A DNA stretch of 64,000 nucleotides from Planosporangium mesophilum (GTDB lineage: Bacteria > Actinomycetota > Actinomycetes > Mycobacteriales > Micromonosporaceae): NCBI RefSeq assembly GCF_016863255.1, contig NZ_BOON01000034.1, forward strand, positions 86,045 to 150,044. The letters are read 5' to 3'. The notes under the pieces were generated by a model. The model saw only the letters and a list, made by a program, of their open reading frames with translations, searched no databases and had not been told where the DNA came from. Shown here one piece after another: positions 36,642 to 53,261 of this stretch (its first letter is position 1; the number at the start of each line of letters is the position of its first letter). The translations under genes were made by a program, and so were the position numbers.

Positions 36642-37010
36642 CTACAACACCTCCGGGGCGAGAGAGATGATCTTCATGAACCGCTTGTCCCGCAGCTCAC
36701 GGCCGACCGGGCCGAAGATGCGGGTGCCACGCGGGTCACCGCCGTCCTTGATGATCACGGCGGCGTTCTCGTCGAAGCGGATATACGACCCGTCCGGCCG
36801 CCGCCTCTCCTTCGCGGTGCGCACCACGACGGCCTTCACCACGTCGCCCTTCTTGACGCCGGCGCCCGGGATAGCGTCCTTGACCGTGGCGACGATGACG
36901 TCGCCGATGCCCGCATAACGCCGACCCGAGCCGCCGAGTACGCGGATGCAGAGAATCTCCCGGGCACCCGTGTTGTCGGCGACGCGCAGTCGCGACTCCT
37001 GCTGGATCAC
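36642..37010 (-). CDS. rplN: 50S ribosomal protein L14
   Basis: A 122-residue L14 ([60 protein letters not shown]). Located at the interface side that anti-association factor RsfS uses. Standard length; a 74-nt gap separates it from rpsQ. Confidence 0.98.
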   Translation of the reverse strand: MIQQESRLRVADNTGAREILCIRVLGGSGRRYAGIGDVIVATVKDAIPGAGVKKGDVVKAVVVRTAKERRRPDGSYIRFDENAAVIIKDGGDPRGTRIFGPVGRELRDKRFMKIISLAPEVL

Positions 37011-37084
37011 GTCAACTCCTGTATGTCTGCCGGTTCTTCGGGTACCTGCCCCGAAGCCTGGCGGAACTCAACGCCGTTGGGCGC

Positions 37085-37354
37085 TTACTTGGCCTTTTCG
37101 AGGATCTCCACGACCCGCCAGCGCTTCGTGGCGGACAGCGGTCGGGTCTCCATCAGCAGCACCCGGTCGCCGATGCCGCACGAGTTCTGCTCATCGTGCG
37201 CCTGCAGCTTGCTGGTACGGCGCAGGACCTTGCCGTACAGCGCGTGCTTGACCCGGTCCTCGACCTCGACGACCACGGTCTTGTCCATCTTGTCGCTGAC
37301 GACCAGGCCCTCACGGACCTTGCGACGTCCCCGCTCGCTCACGCTCTCACTCAT
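37085..37354 (-). CDS. rpsQ: 30S ribosomal protein S17
   Basis: An 89-residue OB-fold protein ([60 protein letters not shown]). Overlaps rpmC by 4 nt. Confidence 0.98.
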   Translation of the reverse strand: MSESVSERGRRKVREGLVVSDKMDKTVVVEVEDRVKHALYGKVLRRTSKLQAHDEQNSCGIGDRVLLMETRPLSATKRWRVVEILEKAK

Positions 37355-37584
37355 GACGCCACCTCAACCGGCGCGCTCGAGAGCCCCAGCTCACGCTCGC
37401 GCATGATCGTGTACACCCGGGCGATCTCACGCCGGATGACCTGCAGTCGGCCGTGGTTCTCCAACTGGCCGGTCGCTGCCTGCACCCGCAGGTTGAACAG
37501 CTCAGCCTTGGCCTCGCGCAGCCGCGTGACCAACTCCTCGTCGGAGAGTTCACGCAGCTCAGCAGCCTTGGTGCCCGCTGCCAT
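37351..37584 (-). CDS. rpmC: 50S ribosomal protein L29
   Basis: A 77-residue helical protein ([60 protein letters not shown]) next to the nascent-chain exit and the trigger factor/SRP docking site. Overlaps rplP by 1 nt (TGATG). Confidence 0.98.
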   Translation of the reverse strand: MAAGTKAAELRELSDEELVTRLREAKAELFNLRVQAATGQLENHGRLQVIRREIARVYTIMRERELGLSSAPVEVAS

Positions 37585-38009
37585 CAGCCCTCAGCCCCTT
37601 CACGTGTGACGATGCGGCACTTCATCGGAAGCTTGTGGATCGCGCGACGCATCGCCTCTCGCGCAATCGTCTCGTTGGGGAACGACATCTCGAAGAGAAT
37701 CCGTCCCGGCTTCACGTTGGCCACCCACCACTCGGGCGAACCCTTACCGGAACCCATCCGGGTCTCGGCCGGCTTCTTGGTGATCGCCTGGTCGGGGAAG
37801 ACGGTGATCCAGACCTTGCCACCACGCTTGATGTGGCGGGTCATGGCGATACGGGCCGACTCGATCTGCCGGTTGGTCACGTACGCCGGCTCGAGGGCCT
37901 GGATGCCGAACTCGCCGAAGCTCACCCGGGTGCCACCCTTGGCCGCACCACTGCGGTCCGGGTGGTGCGGCTTGCGGAAGCCCTTCGGGGGCTTACGCGG
38001 CATCAGCAT
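37584..38009 (-). CDS. rplP: 50S ribosomal protein L16
   Basis: A 141-residue L16 ([60 protein letters not shown]). AGGAGG 8 nt upstream supports ATG 38009; an inner ATG at 38003 is also possible. L16 organises the peptidyl-transferase centre and A-site tRNA. Confidence 0.97.
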   Translation of the reverse strand: MLMPRKPPKGFRKPHHPDRSGAAKGGTRVSFGEFGIQALEPAYVTNRQIESARIAMTRHIKRGGKVWITVFPDQAITKKPAETRMGSGKGSPEWWVANVKPGRILFEMSFPNETIAREAMRRAIHKLPMKCRIVTREGAEG

Positions 38010-38012
38010 TGA

Positions 38013-38855
38013 TCAGCCCTCCTGCTGCGTCTCTGCCGGCGCGGCCTGTTCGGCCGGCGCCGCCACGGTGCTCTCGGCGGCCTGAGCGGCGGCAGCCGCC
38101 CGACCAGCCTCGGTTCCGCCGGCGGTCGTACCCGCCGAGCCGGAACGACCGCGACGCGGACGCTCGGGCCGGTCGCCACGCTCGCGGCGACCACGGGTAG
38201 GAGCCTGCTCGGCCGGGGCCTCGCGGCCCGGCACGGCGTCACCCTTGTAGATCCAGACCTTCACGCCGATCCGGCCGAAGGTGGTACGGGCCTCGAAGAA
38301 GCCGTACTCGATGTTGGCCCGCAGCGTGTGCAGCGGGACCCGGCCCTCGCGGTAGAACTCGGTCCGGCTCATCTCGGCGCCGCCGAGGCGACCCGAGACC
38401 TGCACCCGGATACCGCGTACGAGGGTGTTCTTCATGGCCGACTGCATGGCCTTGCGCATCGCGCGACGGAAGCTGACCCGGCTGGACAGCTGCTCGGCGA
38501 CGCCCTGCGCCACCAGCTGAGCATCCGACTCGGGGCTCTTCACCTCGATGATGTTCAGCTGCACCTGCTTGCCGGTGAGCTTCTCCAGCTCACCGCGGAT
38601 GCGGTCGGCCTCGGCGCCCTTGCGGCCGATGACGATGCCGGGGCGGGCGGTGTGGATGTCCACCCGGACCCGGTCCCGGGTGCGCTCGATGTCGACCTTC
38701 GCGATACCGGCGCGCTCCAGGCCCTTGGACATCATCCGGCGGATCTTGACGTCCTCCGCGATGTAGTCCTTGTAGAGCTTGTCCGCGTACCAGCGGGACT
38801 TCCAGTCGGTGCTGATACCGAGCCGGAACCCGTGCGGGTGAACTTTCTGACCCAT
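38013..38855 (-). CDS. rpsC: 30S ribosomal protein S3
   Basis: A 280-residue S3: KH domain ([40 protein letters not shown]) and C-terminal S3 domain ([40 protein letters not shown]) to about residue 212, then an Ala/Arg/Gly-rich, poorly conserved tail of ~65 residues. Overlaps rplV by 1 nt. Confidence 0.98.
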   Translation of the reverse strand: MGQKVHPHGFRLGISTDWKSRWYADKLYKDYIAEDVKIRRMMSKGLERAGIAKVDIERTRDRVRVDIHTARPGIVIGRKGAEADRIRGELEKLTGKQVQLNIIEVKSPESDAQLVAQGVAEQLSSRVSFRRAMRKAMQSAMKNTLVRGIRVQVSGRLGGAEMSRTEFYREGRVPLHTLRANIEYGFFEARTTFGRIGVKVWIYKGDAVPGREAPAEQAPTRGRRERGDRPERPRRGRSGSAGTTAGGTEAGRAAAAAQAAESTVAAPAEQAAPAETQQEG

Positions 38856-39325
38856 TACTCGGTCTCCTCCTCGGCCGCCGCCGTGGTGGTCGGCTCAGCC
38901 TTCTTGGTCGCCTTCGCCGCCGTGGCCTTGGTGGCCTTGGCCGGGCCGCGACGGCGCTCCGCCGGCGGCACGCTCTCGACCGCGATCGTGATATGGCACG
39001 TCCGCTTGCGGATCCGGTACGCCCGGCCCTGCGCCCGCGGCCGGAACCGCTTCAGCGTCGGTCCCTCGTCCACGAACGCCTCGCTCACGAGCAGCGAGTC
39101 GGGGTCGAGCCGCTCGTTGTTCTCGGCGTTGGCGATCGCGCTCGCGAGCACCTTGTACACCGGCTCGCTGGCCGACTGCGGCGCGAACTGCAGCACCGTC
39201 AGCGCCTCCTTCGCGGGCAGGCCGCGAACGAGGTCGACCACACGGCGCGCCTTCATCGGCGATACGCGCACGTACCGCGCAACGGCTCGGGCACCCGGAA
39301 GCGCCGGAGCTGCCTTGGTTGGCAT
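38855..39325 (-). CDS. rplV: 50S ribosomal protein L22
   Basis: A 156-residue L22 ([40 protein letters not shown]; the tunnel-lining loop [20 protein letters not shown]). The last ~45 residues are an Ala/Lys/Thr/Glu-rich tail typical of actinobacteria. Its long hairpin lines the exit tunnel, the macrolide region. Confidence 0.98.
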   Translation of the reverse strand: MPTKAAPALPGARAVARYVRVSPMKARRVVDLVRGLPAKEALTVLQFAPQSASEPVYKVLASAIANAENNERLDPDSLLVSEAFVDEGPTLKRFRPRAQGRAYRIRKRTCHITIAVESVPPAERRRGPAKATKATAAKATKKAEPTTTAAAEEETE

Positions 39326-39356
39326 CGCTGTTGTCTCCTCAGTTCCTTCGACCCGC

Positions 39357-39638
39357 CTAGCGGCGGCGGCTCTTTCGGTCTTCCTTTTCGTGACCCTTGA
39401 ACGTGCGGGTCAGGGCGAACTCGCCCAGCTTGTGCCCGACCATCGCCTCGGTGACGAACACCGGGACGTGCTTGCGACCGTCGTGTACGGCGATCGTGTG
39501 ACCGAGCATGTCGGGGGTGATCGTCGAGCGCCGCGACCACGTCTTGATCACGTTCTTGGAGTTCTTGGCGTTCTGCGCTTCCACCTTCTTGATCAGGTGG
39601 TCGTCGACGAACGGCCCTTTCTTCAGGCTGCGTGGCAT
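39357..39638 (-). CDS. rpsS: 30S ribosomal protein S19
   Basis: A 93-residue S19 ([60 protein letters not shown]). Forms part of the 30S head with S13. 13 nt after rplB. Confidence 0.98.
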   Translation of the reverse strand: MPRSLKKGPFVDDHLIKKVEAQNAKNSKNVIKTWSRRSTITPDMLGHTIAVHDGRKHVPVFVTEAMVGHKLGEFALTRTFKGHEKEDRKSRRR

Positions 39639-39651
39639 CTTCTATAGCTCC

Positions 39652-40491
39652 TTAGCCGCGCTTCCGGGTGGCGTAGCGCCGGCGGACGATGAGGCGATCG
39701 CTCGGCTGGCCCTTCCGGCGGGTACGGCCCTCGGGCTTACCCTGCGGGTTCACCGGGTGGCGACCACCGGAGGTCTTGCCCTCACCACCGCCGTGCGGGT
39801 GGTCGACCGGGTTCATGGCCACACCGCGGACGGTCGGGCGCTTGCCCTTCCACCGCATCCGGCCGGCCTTACCCCAGTTGATGTTCGACTGGTCGGCGTT
39901 GCCGATCTCGCCCACCGAGGCCCGGCAGAACACCGAGACGCGGCGGATCTCACCCGACGGCATACGCAGCGTGGCGTAGTCGGCCTCGCGGCCGAGCAGC
40001 TGGATGCCGACGCCGGCGGAGCGGGCCAGCTTGGCACCGCCGCCCGGACGCAGCTCCACCGCGTGGATCGTGGTACCCACCGGGATGTTGCGCAGCGGCA
40101 GGTTGTTGCCGGGCCGGATGTCGGCGCCCGGGCCGGACTCGACCCGGTCGCCCTGGCGCAGACCCTGCGGCGCGATGATGTATCGCTTCTCGCCGTCGAG
40201 GTAGTGCAGCAGCGCGATCCGAGCGGTGCGGTTCGGGTCGTACTCGATGTGCGCGACCTTCGCCGGCACGCCGTCCTTGTCGACCCGCTTGAAGTCGATC
40301 AGACGGTACTGCCGCTTGTGGCCGCCACCCTGGTGACGAGTGGTGATCTTGCCCTGGGCGTTACGCCCACCCTTGTTGGGCAGCGGACGCAGCAGCGACT
40401 TCTCCGGCGTCGACCGAGTGACCTCGGCGAAGTCGGAGACGCTGGAGCCGCGGCGACCAGGAGTCGTGGGCTTGTACTTGCGGATAGCCAT
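39652..40491 (-). CDS. rplB: 50S ribosomal protein L2
   Basis: A 279-residue L2 ([40 protein letters not shown]; catalytic-site region [20 protein letters not shown] with the conserved histidine; basic tail). Required for subunit association and peptidyl transfer. 12 nt after rplW. Confidence 0.98.
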   Translation of the reverse strand: MAIRKYKPTTPGRRGSSVSDFAEVTRSTPEKSLLRPLPNKGGRNAQGKITTRHQGGGHKRQYRLIDFKRVDKDGVPAKVAHIEYDPNRTARIALLHYLDGEKRYIIAPQGLRQGDRVESGPGADIRPGNNLPLRNIPVGTTIHAVELRPGGGAKLARSAGVGIQLLGREADYATLRMPSGEIRRVSVFCRASVGEIGNADQSNINWGKAGRMRWKGKRPTVRGVAMNPVDHPHGGGEGKTSGGRHPVNPQGKPEGRTRRKGQPSDRLIVRRRYATRKRG

Positions 40492-40503
40492 TGTCTATAC
40501 CCC

Positions 40504-40806
40504 TCAGCTGACCGGGCCGCCGAAGGCCTCGATCCGGTCACCGTCGGCGAGCTTGACCATCGCCCGCTTCGTGTCCTTGCGCTTGCCCCAACCGGTCTTG
40601 GTGCGCTTGCGCTTGCCCTCGCGGTTGAGCGTGTTCACCGTCTCGACGCGGACGTTGAAGATCTGCTGGATAGCGATCTTGATTTCGGTCTTGTTCGCAT
40701 CCGGGTGTACCAGGAACGTGTACCAGTTCCGGTTCAGCTCGCCGTAGCTCTTCTCCGAGACCACCGGCGCGATGACGACATCCCGGGGGTCGGCGATCGT
40801 GCTCAC
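40504..40806 (-). CDS. rplW: 50S ribosomal protein L23
   Basis: A 100-residue L23 ([60 protein letters not shown]) at the exit tunnel, docking site for trigger factor and SRP. Overlaps rplD by 4 nt. Confidence 0.98.
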   Translation of the reverse strand: MSTIADPRDVVIAPVVSEKSYGELNRNWYTFLVHPDANKTEIKIAIQQIFNVRVETVNTLNREGKRKRTKTGWGKRKDTKRAMVKLADGDRIEAFGGPVS

Positions 40807-41453
40807 TGCTCCGCCTCCTTGTTGCCGTTACCCGCGGCCGCGAGGAACTCGTCCAGCCCGGCCGAGGTGAAGACGACGTGGTCGGCGTTCAGCACGTCGT
40901 ACGTGTTGAGCTGGTCGGCGGCGAGCAGGTGCACCCGCGGCTCGTTGCGCAGGCTCAGCCAGTTGGCCTCGTCCGCGCGGCCGAGGACGGCCAGCACCTT
41001 GCCGGTCTCGACGACCGAGCCCAGCACCCGCAGCGCTTCCTTGGTCTTCGGGGTGTCGCCCTCGACGAAGGTCGACACGACCGACACCCGACCGTCACGC
41101 GCCCGGTCCGACAGCGCGCCGCGGAGCGCCGCCGCCTTCATCTTCTTCGGAGTCCGCTGGCTGTAGTCGCGCGGCACCGGGCCGTGCACGACGCCACCGC
41201 CGGTGAACTGCGGGGCACGGATCGAGCCCTGGCGGGCGCGACCGGTCCCCTTCTGCTTGTACGGCTTCTTGCCGCCGCCGGAGACCTCGCCGCGGGTCTT
41301 CACCTTGTGCGTACCCTGGCGCGCGGCCGCGAGCTGAGCGACCACGACCTGGTGCATCAGCGCGATGTTGGCCTGCGCGTCGAAGATCGCCGAGGGAAGC
41401 TCGACGGAGCCGGTGGCGTTGCCGTCGACCCCGATCACGTCAACCGTCGTCAC
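40803..41453 (-). CDS. rplD: 50S ribosomal protein L4
   Basis: A 216-residue L4 ([20 protein letters not shown]; the tunnel loop [40 protein letters not shown]). In E. coli it represses the S10 operon by binding its leader; conservation of that here is unproven. Overlaps rplC by 4 nt. Confidence 0.98.
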   Translation of the reverse strand: MTTVDVIGVDGNATGSVELPSAIFDAQANIALMHQVVVAQLAAARQGTHKVKTRGEVSGGGKKPYKQKGTGRARQGSIRAPQFTGGGVVHGPVPRDYSQRTPKKMKAAALRGALSDRARDGRVSVVSTFVEGDTPKTKEALRVLGSVVETGKVLAVLGRADEANWLSLRNEPRVHLLAADQLNTYDVLNADHVVFTSAGLDEFLAAAGNGNKEAEQ

Positions 41454-42112
41454 TTCACACCACCCTTCTTGGCCGCACTCTTCGCCGCGCTGCGCAGCAG
41501 GATCAGCGCGCCGGCGGGACCCGGCACCGCGCCGCGGACCAGGATCACGTTGTTCTCCGGGTCGATCGCCTGCACCGTCAGGTTCTGCACGGTGTAGCGA
41601 ACGCCACCCATGCGGCCGGCCATCTTCATGCCCTTGAACACGCGGCCCGGCGTGGCACAGCCACCGATCGAGCCGGGCGAGCGGTGCTTGCGCTCGACAC
41701 CGTGCGAGGCGCGCAGGCCGTGGAAGCCGTGGCGCTTCATGACACCCGCGAAGCCCTTGCCCTTGGTCTTGCCGGTCACGTCGATCAGCTGGCCGGGCTC
41801 GAACACGTCCACGGTGATCTCGTCGCCCAGGCCGTACTCGCTGGCGTCGACGGTCCGCAGCTCGACGATGTGCCGCCGCGGCGCCACGCCGGACTTGGCG
41901 TAGTGACCGGCCTTCGGCTTGTTGACCTTCCGCGGGTTGATCGCGCCGTACGCGAGCTGAACGGCGGAGTAGCCGTCCTTGTCCGCAGTGCGCACCTGGG
42001 TCACGACGTTCGGGTCGGCCTGCACCACGGTCACTGGCACAACGCGGTTGTTGTCCCAGACCTGGGTCATGCCGAGCTTGGCGCCCAGGATCCCCTTGAC
42101 TTGCCTGTCCAT
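41450..42112 (-). CDS. rplC: 50S ribosomal protein L3
   Basis: A 220-residue L3 ([60 protein letters not shown]), whose loop reaches the peptidyl-transferase centre. 11 nt after rpsJ. Confidence 0.98.
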   Translation of the reverse strand: MDRQVKGILGAKLGMTQVWDNNRVVPVTVVQADPNVVTQVRTADKDGYSAVQLAYGAINPRKVNKPKAGHYAKSGVAPRRHIVELRTVDASEYGLGDEITVDVFEPGQLIDVTGKTKGKGFAGVMKRHGFHGLRASHGVERKHRSPGSIGGCATPGRVFKGMKMAGRMGGVRYTVQNLTVQAIDPENNVILVRGAVPGPAGALILLRSAAKSAAKKGGVK

Positions 42113-42123
42113 TAGTCCGGTCC

Positions 42124-42432
42124 CTACAGCTTGATCTCGATGTCGACGCCAGCCGGCAGGTCGAGGCGCATGAGCGAGTCGACCGTCTTGGGGGTCGGGT
42201 CGATGATGTCGATCAGACGCTTGTGCGTGCGCATCTCGAAGTGCTCGCGCGAGTCCTTGTACTTGTGCGGCGAGCGGATCACGCAGTAGCGGTTGATCTC
42301 GGTCGGCAGCGGCACCGGGCCTGCGACCTGCGCACCGGTGCGCGTAACCGTCTCGACGATCTTGCGCGCCGAGGAGTCGACCACCTCGTGGTCATAGGCC
42401 TTGAGCCGGATGCGGATCTTCTGTCCCGCCAT
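42124..42432 (-). CDS. rpsJ: 30S ribosomal protein S10 (NusE)
   Basis: A 102-residue S10 ([60 protein letters not shown]). First gene of the S10 operon; also a transcription antitermination factor that binds NusG, whose gene is at 61.4 kb. Confidence 0.98.
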   Translation of the reverse strand: MAGQKIRIRLKAYDHEVVDSSARKIVETVTRTGAQVAGPVPLPTEINRYCVIRSPHKYKDSREHFEMRTHKRLIDIIDPTPKTVDSLMRLDLPAGVDIEIKL

Positions 42433-42543
42433 GGTGGCTTCTGTTCCTTCTCTTTGCGATCCTCGCCGGCTTCTCGCCAGCGCACCGACCTCTTCCGACT
42501 AGGTCCCACCCGCCGAGCTTCACGTCGGGGCTGGGGCTGGTCT

Positions 42544-42568
42544 CCGACCCCCGCGGTCGGGCGTGTCG
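42544..42568 (-). promoter_or_regulatory. shared r-protein element, rpsJ copy
   Basis: Identical over all 25 nt to the rpsL leader copy at 47360-47384; minus-strand core GACACGCCCGACCGCGGG followed by GGTCGG, which lets CCGACC and GGTCGG form a short hairpin. Located 112-136 nt upstream of the rpsJ start, inside the predicted leader. Confidence 0.75.
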
Positions 42569-42710
42569 CGGCCTAGGGCCAGGCTCCACCCCTGCCGGAT
42601 TTCCCGGAAGAGAGGCATCGGATGGCCCTTGGGCGCCGCACGCCCGGCTGCGGAAGCGAGGCGCCTCGCGGAGTTTCACCCCCACCGGCGCCGCGCGAAG
42701 CGGCCGGGTC

Positions 42711-42738
42711 ACTCTACCAGAGCCAAAACTCTTAAAAA
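42711..42738 (-). promoter_or_regulatory. possible rpsJ (S10 operon) promoter
   Basis: Minus strand TTTTTA, 16 bp, TAGAGT (42711-42716). The -10 is good, the -35 weak. Confidence 0.4.
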
Positions 42739-42808
42739 GAGCGACCCGACCGCCCGCAACGCAACCTATTCAGTATGCCGCAATGAGGGCGGCAATGTGA
42801 AATCAGGT

Positions 42809-42834
42809 GGTGGTGGCCACAAAGGGCCACCACC
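42809..42834 (-). terminator. tuf terminator
   Basis: GGTGGTGGCC (42809-42818) pairs with GGCCACCACC (42825-42834), a perfect 10-bp stem with 6-nt loop, starting 6 nt after the tuf stop and followed on the minus strand by TGATTTCACATT. Confidence 0.8.
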
Positions 42835-42839
42835 GGGAA

Positions 42840-44033
<1,194 letters not shown>

Positions 44034-44138
44034 TGGTGTCCTCCTGTGGACTTCTTGGTTCGTTCCGCGGCGCTCTCGGCCCCGACGGACTTGTCGACTT
44101 GGGTCTTGCGGCCGGAAGCCTCAGGCCCCGACTCCTTT

Positions 44139-44167
44139 GGGTCCGCGGCGTCAGACGCCGCCGACCC
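44139..44167 (-). promoter_or_regulatory. hairpin between fusA and tuf
   Basis: GGGTCCGCGGCGT and ACGCCGCCGACCC form a 13-position stem with one mismatch and a 3-nt loop, in the middle of the 222-nt fusA-tuf gap. It has no T tract, so it may be a processing site, attenuator or stabilising element in a tuf leader. Confidence 0.5.
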
Positions 44168-44255
44168 AGAGGGCCGCAGTGATGCAGCCCCGTTCCGGCC
44201 CCGACGAGCATCAGTCTGCCCCCGCCCCGCCTGTTACAGCGGAGCGGGGTCGACG

Positions 44256-46355
<2,100 letters not shown>

Positions 46356-46386
46356 GATGATCCCTACTTCGTCTCGTTGGTCAGTG

Positions 46387-46857
46387 TTACCAGCGGTAGT
46401 GCGCGAAGGCCTTGTTGGACTCCGCCATCTTGTGGGTGTCCTCGCGGCGCTTGACCGCGGCCCCCAGGCCATTGCTGGCGTCGAGCAGTTCGTTGGTCAG
46501 ACGCTCGATCATGGTCTTCTCGCGGCGGGCCCGGGAGTACGTGACCAGCCAGCGCAGACCGAGCGTGGTGGCGCGCTGCGGGCGCACCTCGACCGGCACC
46601 TGGTAGGTGGCGCCACCGACACGGCGGCTACGCACCTCGAGGGTCGGCTTCACGTTGTCCATCGCACGCTTGAGCGTGACGACCGGGTCGGTACCGGTCT
46701 TCTCCCGGCAACCTTCGAGCGCGGCGTACACGACGCGCTCGGCGAGCTGGCGCTTGCCCTCCATCAGGATCTTGCTGATGAGCTGCGTGACCAGCGGGGA
46801 GTTGTACACCGGGTCCGCGACGAGGGGCTTGCGCGGCGCGGGGCCTTTACGCGGCAT
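46387..46857 (-). CDS. rpsG: 30S ribosomal protein S7
   Basis: A 156-residue S7 ([80 protein letters not shown]). 16S rRNA head organiser. ATG 46857 overlaps closely with the rpsL stop (1 nt gap). Confidence 0.98.
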   Translation of the reverse strand: MPRKGPAPRKPLVADPVYNSPLVTQLISKILMEGKRQLAERVVYAALEGCREKTGTDPVVTLKRAMDNVKPTLEVRSRRVGGATYQVPVEVRPQRATTLGLRWLVTYSRARREKTMIERLTNELLDASNGLGAAVKRREDTHKMAESNKAFAHYRW

Positions 46858-46858
46858 G

Positions 46859-47233
46859 TCAGCTCTTCTCCTTCTTCGCGCCGTAGCGGCTGCGGGCCTG
46901 CTTGCGGTTACGCACGCCCTGCGTGTCCAGCGAACCACGGATGATCTTGTAGCGGACGCCGGGAAGGTCCTTCACACGGCCGCCACGCACGAGCACGATC
47001 GAGTGCTCCTGCAGGTTGTGACCGACGCCGGGGATGTACGCGGTGACCTCGATCTGGCTGGTCAGCCGTACACGCGCCACCTTGCGCAGCGCGGAGTTCG
47101 GCTTCTTGGGCGTGGTCGTGTACACACGCGTGCACACGCCGCGCCGCTGAGGGCTCCCCTTCAGCGCCGGCGTCTTCGTCTTAGTCGTCTTCGCCTGGCG
47201 GCCCTTGCGGACCAGCTGCTGGATTGTGGGCAC
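46859..47233 (-). CDS. rpsL: 30S ribosomal protein S12
   Basis: A 124-residue S12 ([60 protein letters not shown]). The streptomycin-relevant lysines in [10 protein letters not shown] (K43) and [11 protein letters not shown] (K88) are the wild-type residues. First gene of the str operon. Confidence 0.98.
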   Translation of the reverse strand: MPTIQQLVRKGRQAKTTKTKTPALKGSPQRRGVCTRVYTTTPKKPNSALRKVARVRLTSQIEVTAYIPGVGHNLQEHSIVLVRGGRVKDLPGVRYKIIRGSLDTQGVRNRKQARSRYGAKKEKS

Positions 47234-47359
47234 CGGGTTCCTGTCTCCCTTCGGCCTTGCGGCCGTGCCTTAACACTGCTGTCGTCTGTGTTACTTGGCG
47301 CTGTCGTCTATGTCGGGCCCCGTCCGGTGACGCGGTCGGCATCGGCCTATCCGGCCTTG

Positions 47360-47384
47360 CCGACCCCCGCGGTCGGGCGTGTCG
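47360..47384 (-). promoter_or_regulatory. shared r-protein element, rpsL copy
   Basis: Same 25-nt sequence as 42544-42568, minus-strand core GACACGCCCGACCGCGGG plus GGTCGG. It lies ~130-150 nt upstream of the rpsL start and ~120 nt downstream of the promoter, so it is part of the mRNA. Confidence 0.75.
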
Positions 47385-47503
47385 TCCGCACACGGGCTCC
47401 GACTCGAATTTCAAGCCGGATTTACCGGTGGCGCGCCGCCTCGCCGGCTGGAGCCGACATGGGCACGCACGAGTTGCCCGGCAAAGACCGGGCACGAGGG
47501 GAA

Positions 47504-47532
47504 AGAGTACCCACCGTGTGCACGCAGGTCAA
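47504..47532 (-). promoter_or_regulatory. rpsL (str operon) promoter
   Basis: Minus strand TTGACC (-35, 47527-47532), exactly 17 bp, TACTCT (-10, 47504-47509): the best housekeeping sigma match in the window. Confidence 0.8.
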
Positions 47533-47611
47533 AACGGGGTGCCCGAATGCGGGTGGCGAGCGGCTCTTCGCACCAAGACTACCCGGTGATGCGGCGATCG
47601 TCCCCCCGGAT

Positions 47612-48337
47612 TCAGATCATCAGTGCGAGCACCATGGCCAGCGCAGTCAGCACCATCCCGACCGCACCGCAGACGATTCCGGTCACCGCCATGCCGCGCC
47701 CCGTCAGCCGCCCGGCCGACCGGGTGATCTGCCGCACGCTGAACCAGCCGAGCCCGATCGCCGCCAGCCCGACCGTGACCGCCAGAACCGCGAAGGCGCC
47801 ACCCACGAGCGGACCCCAGCCCTGCCGGGCGCCCGCGAGACCGAAGCAGCCGACGACGAGCGACACCAGGATCGACAGGATGCCCGAGACCATGCCGCCG
47901 ACGGACTGCCCGGAGACGGTCGGCGGCACGCTGTAGTACGCCAGCCCGAACCCGGTACCGGGGACGGGTTCGATCCGCGGCGGAGCGGCGGTGGGCGACG
48001 GCGAGGGAGGCCGCGGATACGGCTGCGGATAGCCGACCGGGTACGGAGGCCCGGGGTACGGCGGGGGCTGCGGGTACCCGTACGGCCGGGCAGTCTGCGG
48101 TGCCGGAGGCTGACCGGCCGGCGGGGCCGGAGCGTGAGCGGCCGGCGGGGCCGGCGGCTCGGCTGGCGAGGGTGCCGGGGCCTGGTGGGGCTGGGCCCAG
48201 TCCTCCGCAGGCTGGTCCGGCACCCGGGGGCCCTGCGAACCGGCGGACGGCTGCCCGGCGGACGGTTGCTCGGTAGATGACCGCTCGGTTGGCGGCTGCT
48301 CGGCGGACGGCTGCCCTCCGGCCGACTCGTCGCTCAC
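47612..48337 (-). CDS. Pro-rich DUF4190-type membrane protein
   Basis: A 241-residue protein. Residues 1-~140 are a Pro/Gln/Tyr-rich disordered tail (PYGYPQPPPYPGPPYPVGYP), residues ~145-241 a DUF4190-like pair of hydrophobic segments (VGGMVSGILSILVSLVVGCF; AVLAVTVGLAAIGLGWFSV and RGMAVTGIVCGAVGMVLTAL) with the internal ARQGWGPLVGGAFAV loop. GTG start. Function unknown; similar in plan to the protein at 48482-48835. Confidence 0.8.
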   Translation of the reverse strand: MSDESAGGQPSAEQPPTERSSTEQPSAGQPSAGSQGPRVPDQPAEDWAQPHQAPAPSPAEPPAPPAAHAPAPPAGQPPAPQTARPYGYPQPPPYPGPPYPVGYPQPYPRPPSPSPTAAPPRIEPVPGTGFGLAYYSVPPTVSGQSVGGMVSGILSILVSLVVGCFGLAGARQGWGPLVGGAFAVLAVTVGLAAIGLGWFSVRQITRSAGRLTGRGMAVTGIVCGAVGMVLTALAMVLALMI

Positions 48338-48481
48338 GCCGCGATCCGCCCACGACGCGAAGCCGCCACCTCGCCACCGCGCCCGCTCGGTGCACTCCGC
48401 TCACTCACGTCTTCTCCTCGTTGGCTCACTCGCCGTCCCCGCGAATCTTGCCTGACCCAGGGCCGTCGCACGTACCCGCGA

Positions 48482-48835
48482 TCAGTTCACGGTCGGGGCG
48501 TAGTCACGCCCGTAGGCAGCGAAGGTCAGCAGCCCGGCGATGCCGGCCACCACGAGCGCCGCCGCGGCCAGGACAATGCCGGCCCAGGCCAGTGCCACAC
48601 CGATCCGCAGTCGCCGGCTACCGAGCAGGAATCCCCCGGCGGCACGCAGATCCGCACGTACCTCCCTGGCCAGGACGAGGGCGATCGTCGCGGGCACCAG
48701 TCCCCCGATCATGACGCCGGTGAGCGCGGCCGCGATACCGAGGGCCAGCACGGCCCCCGCCTTCGTGGACGGGGCCGGGTCGGGGTCGAGCGGGTGCCGG
48801 CCGGGCGGCTCCGTTACCGGCGCGAGGGTGCTCAT
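48482..48835 (-). CDS. small DUF4190-like membrane protein
   Basis: A 117-residue protein from ATG 48835 (MSTLAPVTEPPGRHPLDPDP). Two hydrophobic segments, ~31-55 (AGAVLALGIAAALTGVMIGG) and ~83-107 (VALAWAGIVLAAAALVVAGI), flank a basic loop (AREVRADLRAAGG), the DUF4190 layout. Function unknown. Lies between the rpsL-side gene and the 455-nt gap before rpoC. Confidence 0.72.
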   Translation of the reverse strand: MSTLAPVTEPPGRHPLDPDPAPSTKAGAVLALGIAAALTGVMIGGLVPATIALVLAREVRADLRAAGGFLLGSRRLRIGVALAWAGIVLAAAALVVAGIAGLLTFAAYGRDYAPTVN

Positions 48836-48897
48836 GGGACAAGCAGACCACAACGGCGGCGGCCGGATCACGCCGACTCCGGACATGACGCGGCCCA

Positions 48898-49167
48898 TGC
48901 ACAAAATGGAGCTTCATGCATATGACGTACACAGGATCGCTCGACCACACCCCCGTCCCACGGCGAAGACGATCAGTGGGGGTACTGCTCGCACGATTCG
49001 CGCCGATCCGGGACCCGGCGGCCTCGACGGACCGGCCGGGGCCACGATCGGAGCGGCCGGAGAAAAACCGGTCGCGGCAAGAGTGCGGGCCCCAAAAGGG
49101 CGCGCGAGGTTGTACCGTTATGAGCACCAGGCCTGCTGCTTCCCCCGTGGCAGCAGGCCTGGCCTTT
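48898..49167 (+). ncRNA. candidate small RNA
   Basis: On the plus strand TGCACA (about 48899-48904), 17 bp, TATGAC (about 48922-48927) could drive a ~230-nt transcript that ends at a classic intrinsic terminator. No ribosome binding site plus plausible reading frame is seen inside it. Not one of the widely conserved RNAs I know (SRP, 6S, tmRNA, RNase P). Confidence 0.35.
49126..49167 (+). terminator. plus-strand intrinsic terminator
   Basis: AGGCCTGCTGC and GCAGCAGGCCT form a perfect 11-bp stem with a ~10-nt loop, followed on the plus strand by GGCCTTTTTT. In the minus direction there is no T tract, so the polarity is clear although no plus-strand gene is recognised upstream. Confidence 0.8.
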
Positions 49168-49238
49168 TTTGTCTGTGGCCTTTGTCGGTCTCCGGCCCGT
49201 GTGTATCCGAACACCGTTCGGGTCAGGACCCGAAAAGG

Positions 49239-49273
49239 CCGTGGGCCCCGAGGCGTCGCCTCGGGGCCCACGG
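49239..49273 (-). terminator. rpoBC terminator
   Basis: A perfect 17-bp inverted repeat (CCGTGGGCCCCGAGGCG and its complement) around one central base, 17 nt after the rpoC stop, followed on the minus strand by GGCCTTTTCG. Confidence 0.9.
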
Positions 49274-49290
49274 TTCAGCGGTCGTTCGGA

Positions 49291-53175
<3,885 letters not shown>

Positions 53176-53261
53176 TCTTCTATGTCCCTCGAATCAGTTG
53201 CTCGGGTGGTTGCCAGGGGTCGGGCGGGGGCCACCGGGTGGCGGCCCCCCGCACGGACAGA

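Larger units (their letters stand above)
42433..42839 (-). other. rpsJ leader and tuf-rpsJ intergenic region
   Basis: 407 nt without a gene. It holds, right to left, the tuf terminator (42809-42834), an A+T-richer stretch with a CTCTTTTTAAGAG hairpin, a -10 TAGAGT (42711-42716) with a weak -35 TTTTTA 16 bp away, and a ~270-nt leader containing the shared r-protein element (42544-42568). Confidence 0.7.
47234..47611 (-). other. rpsL promoter and leader region
   Basis: 378 nt without a gene. From right to left: the promoter at 47504-47532, a GCCCGG/CCGGGC hairpin just after the predicted start point (47476-47493), and the shared r-protein element at 47360-47384 within a ~265-nt leader. The outer 80 nt before the DUF4190 gene hold nothing assignable. 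Confidence 0.75.
48836..49290. other. rpoC downstream region with a candidate small RNA on the plus strand
   Basis: 455 nt. It contains the rpoC terminator (49239-49273, minus) and, separately, a strong plus-strand terminator (49126-49167), with a possible plus-strand promoter near 48898-48927. No open frame on the plus strand here looks coding except in the shadow of rpoC. Confidence 0.6.
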
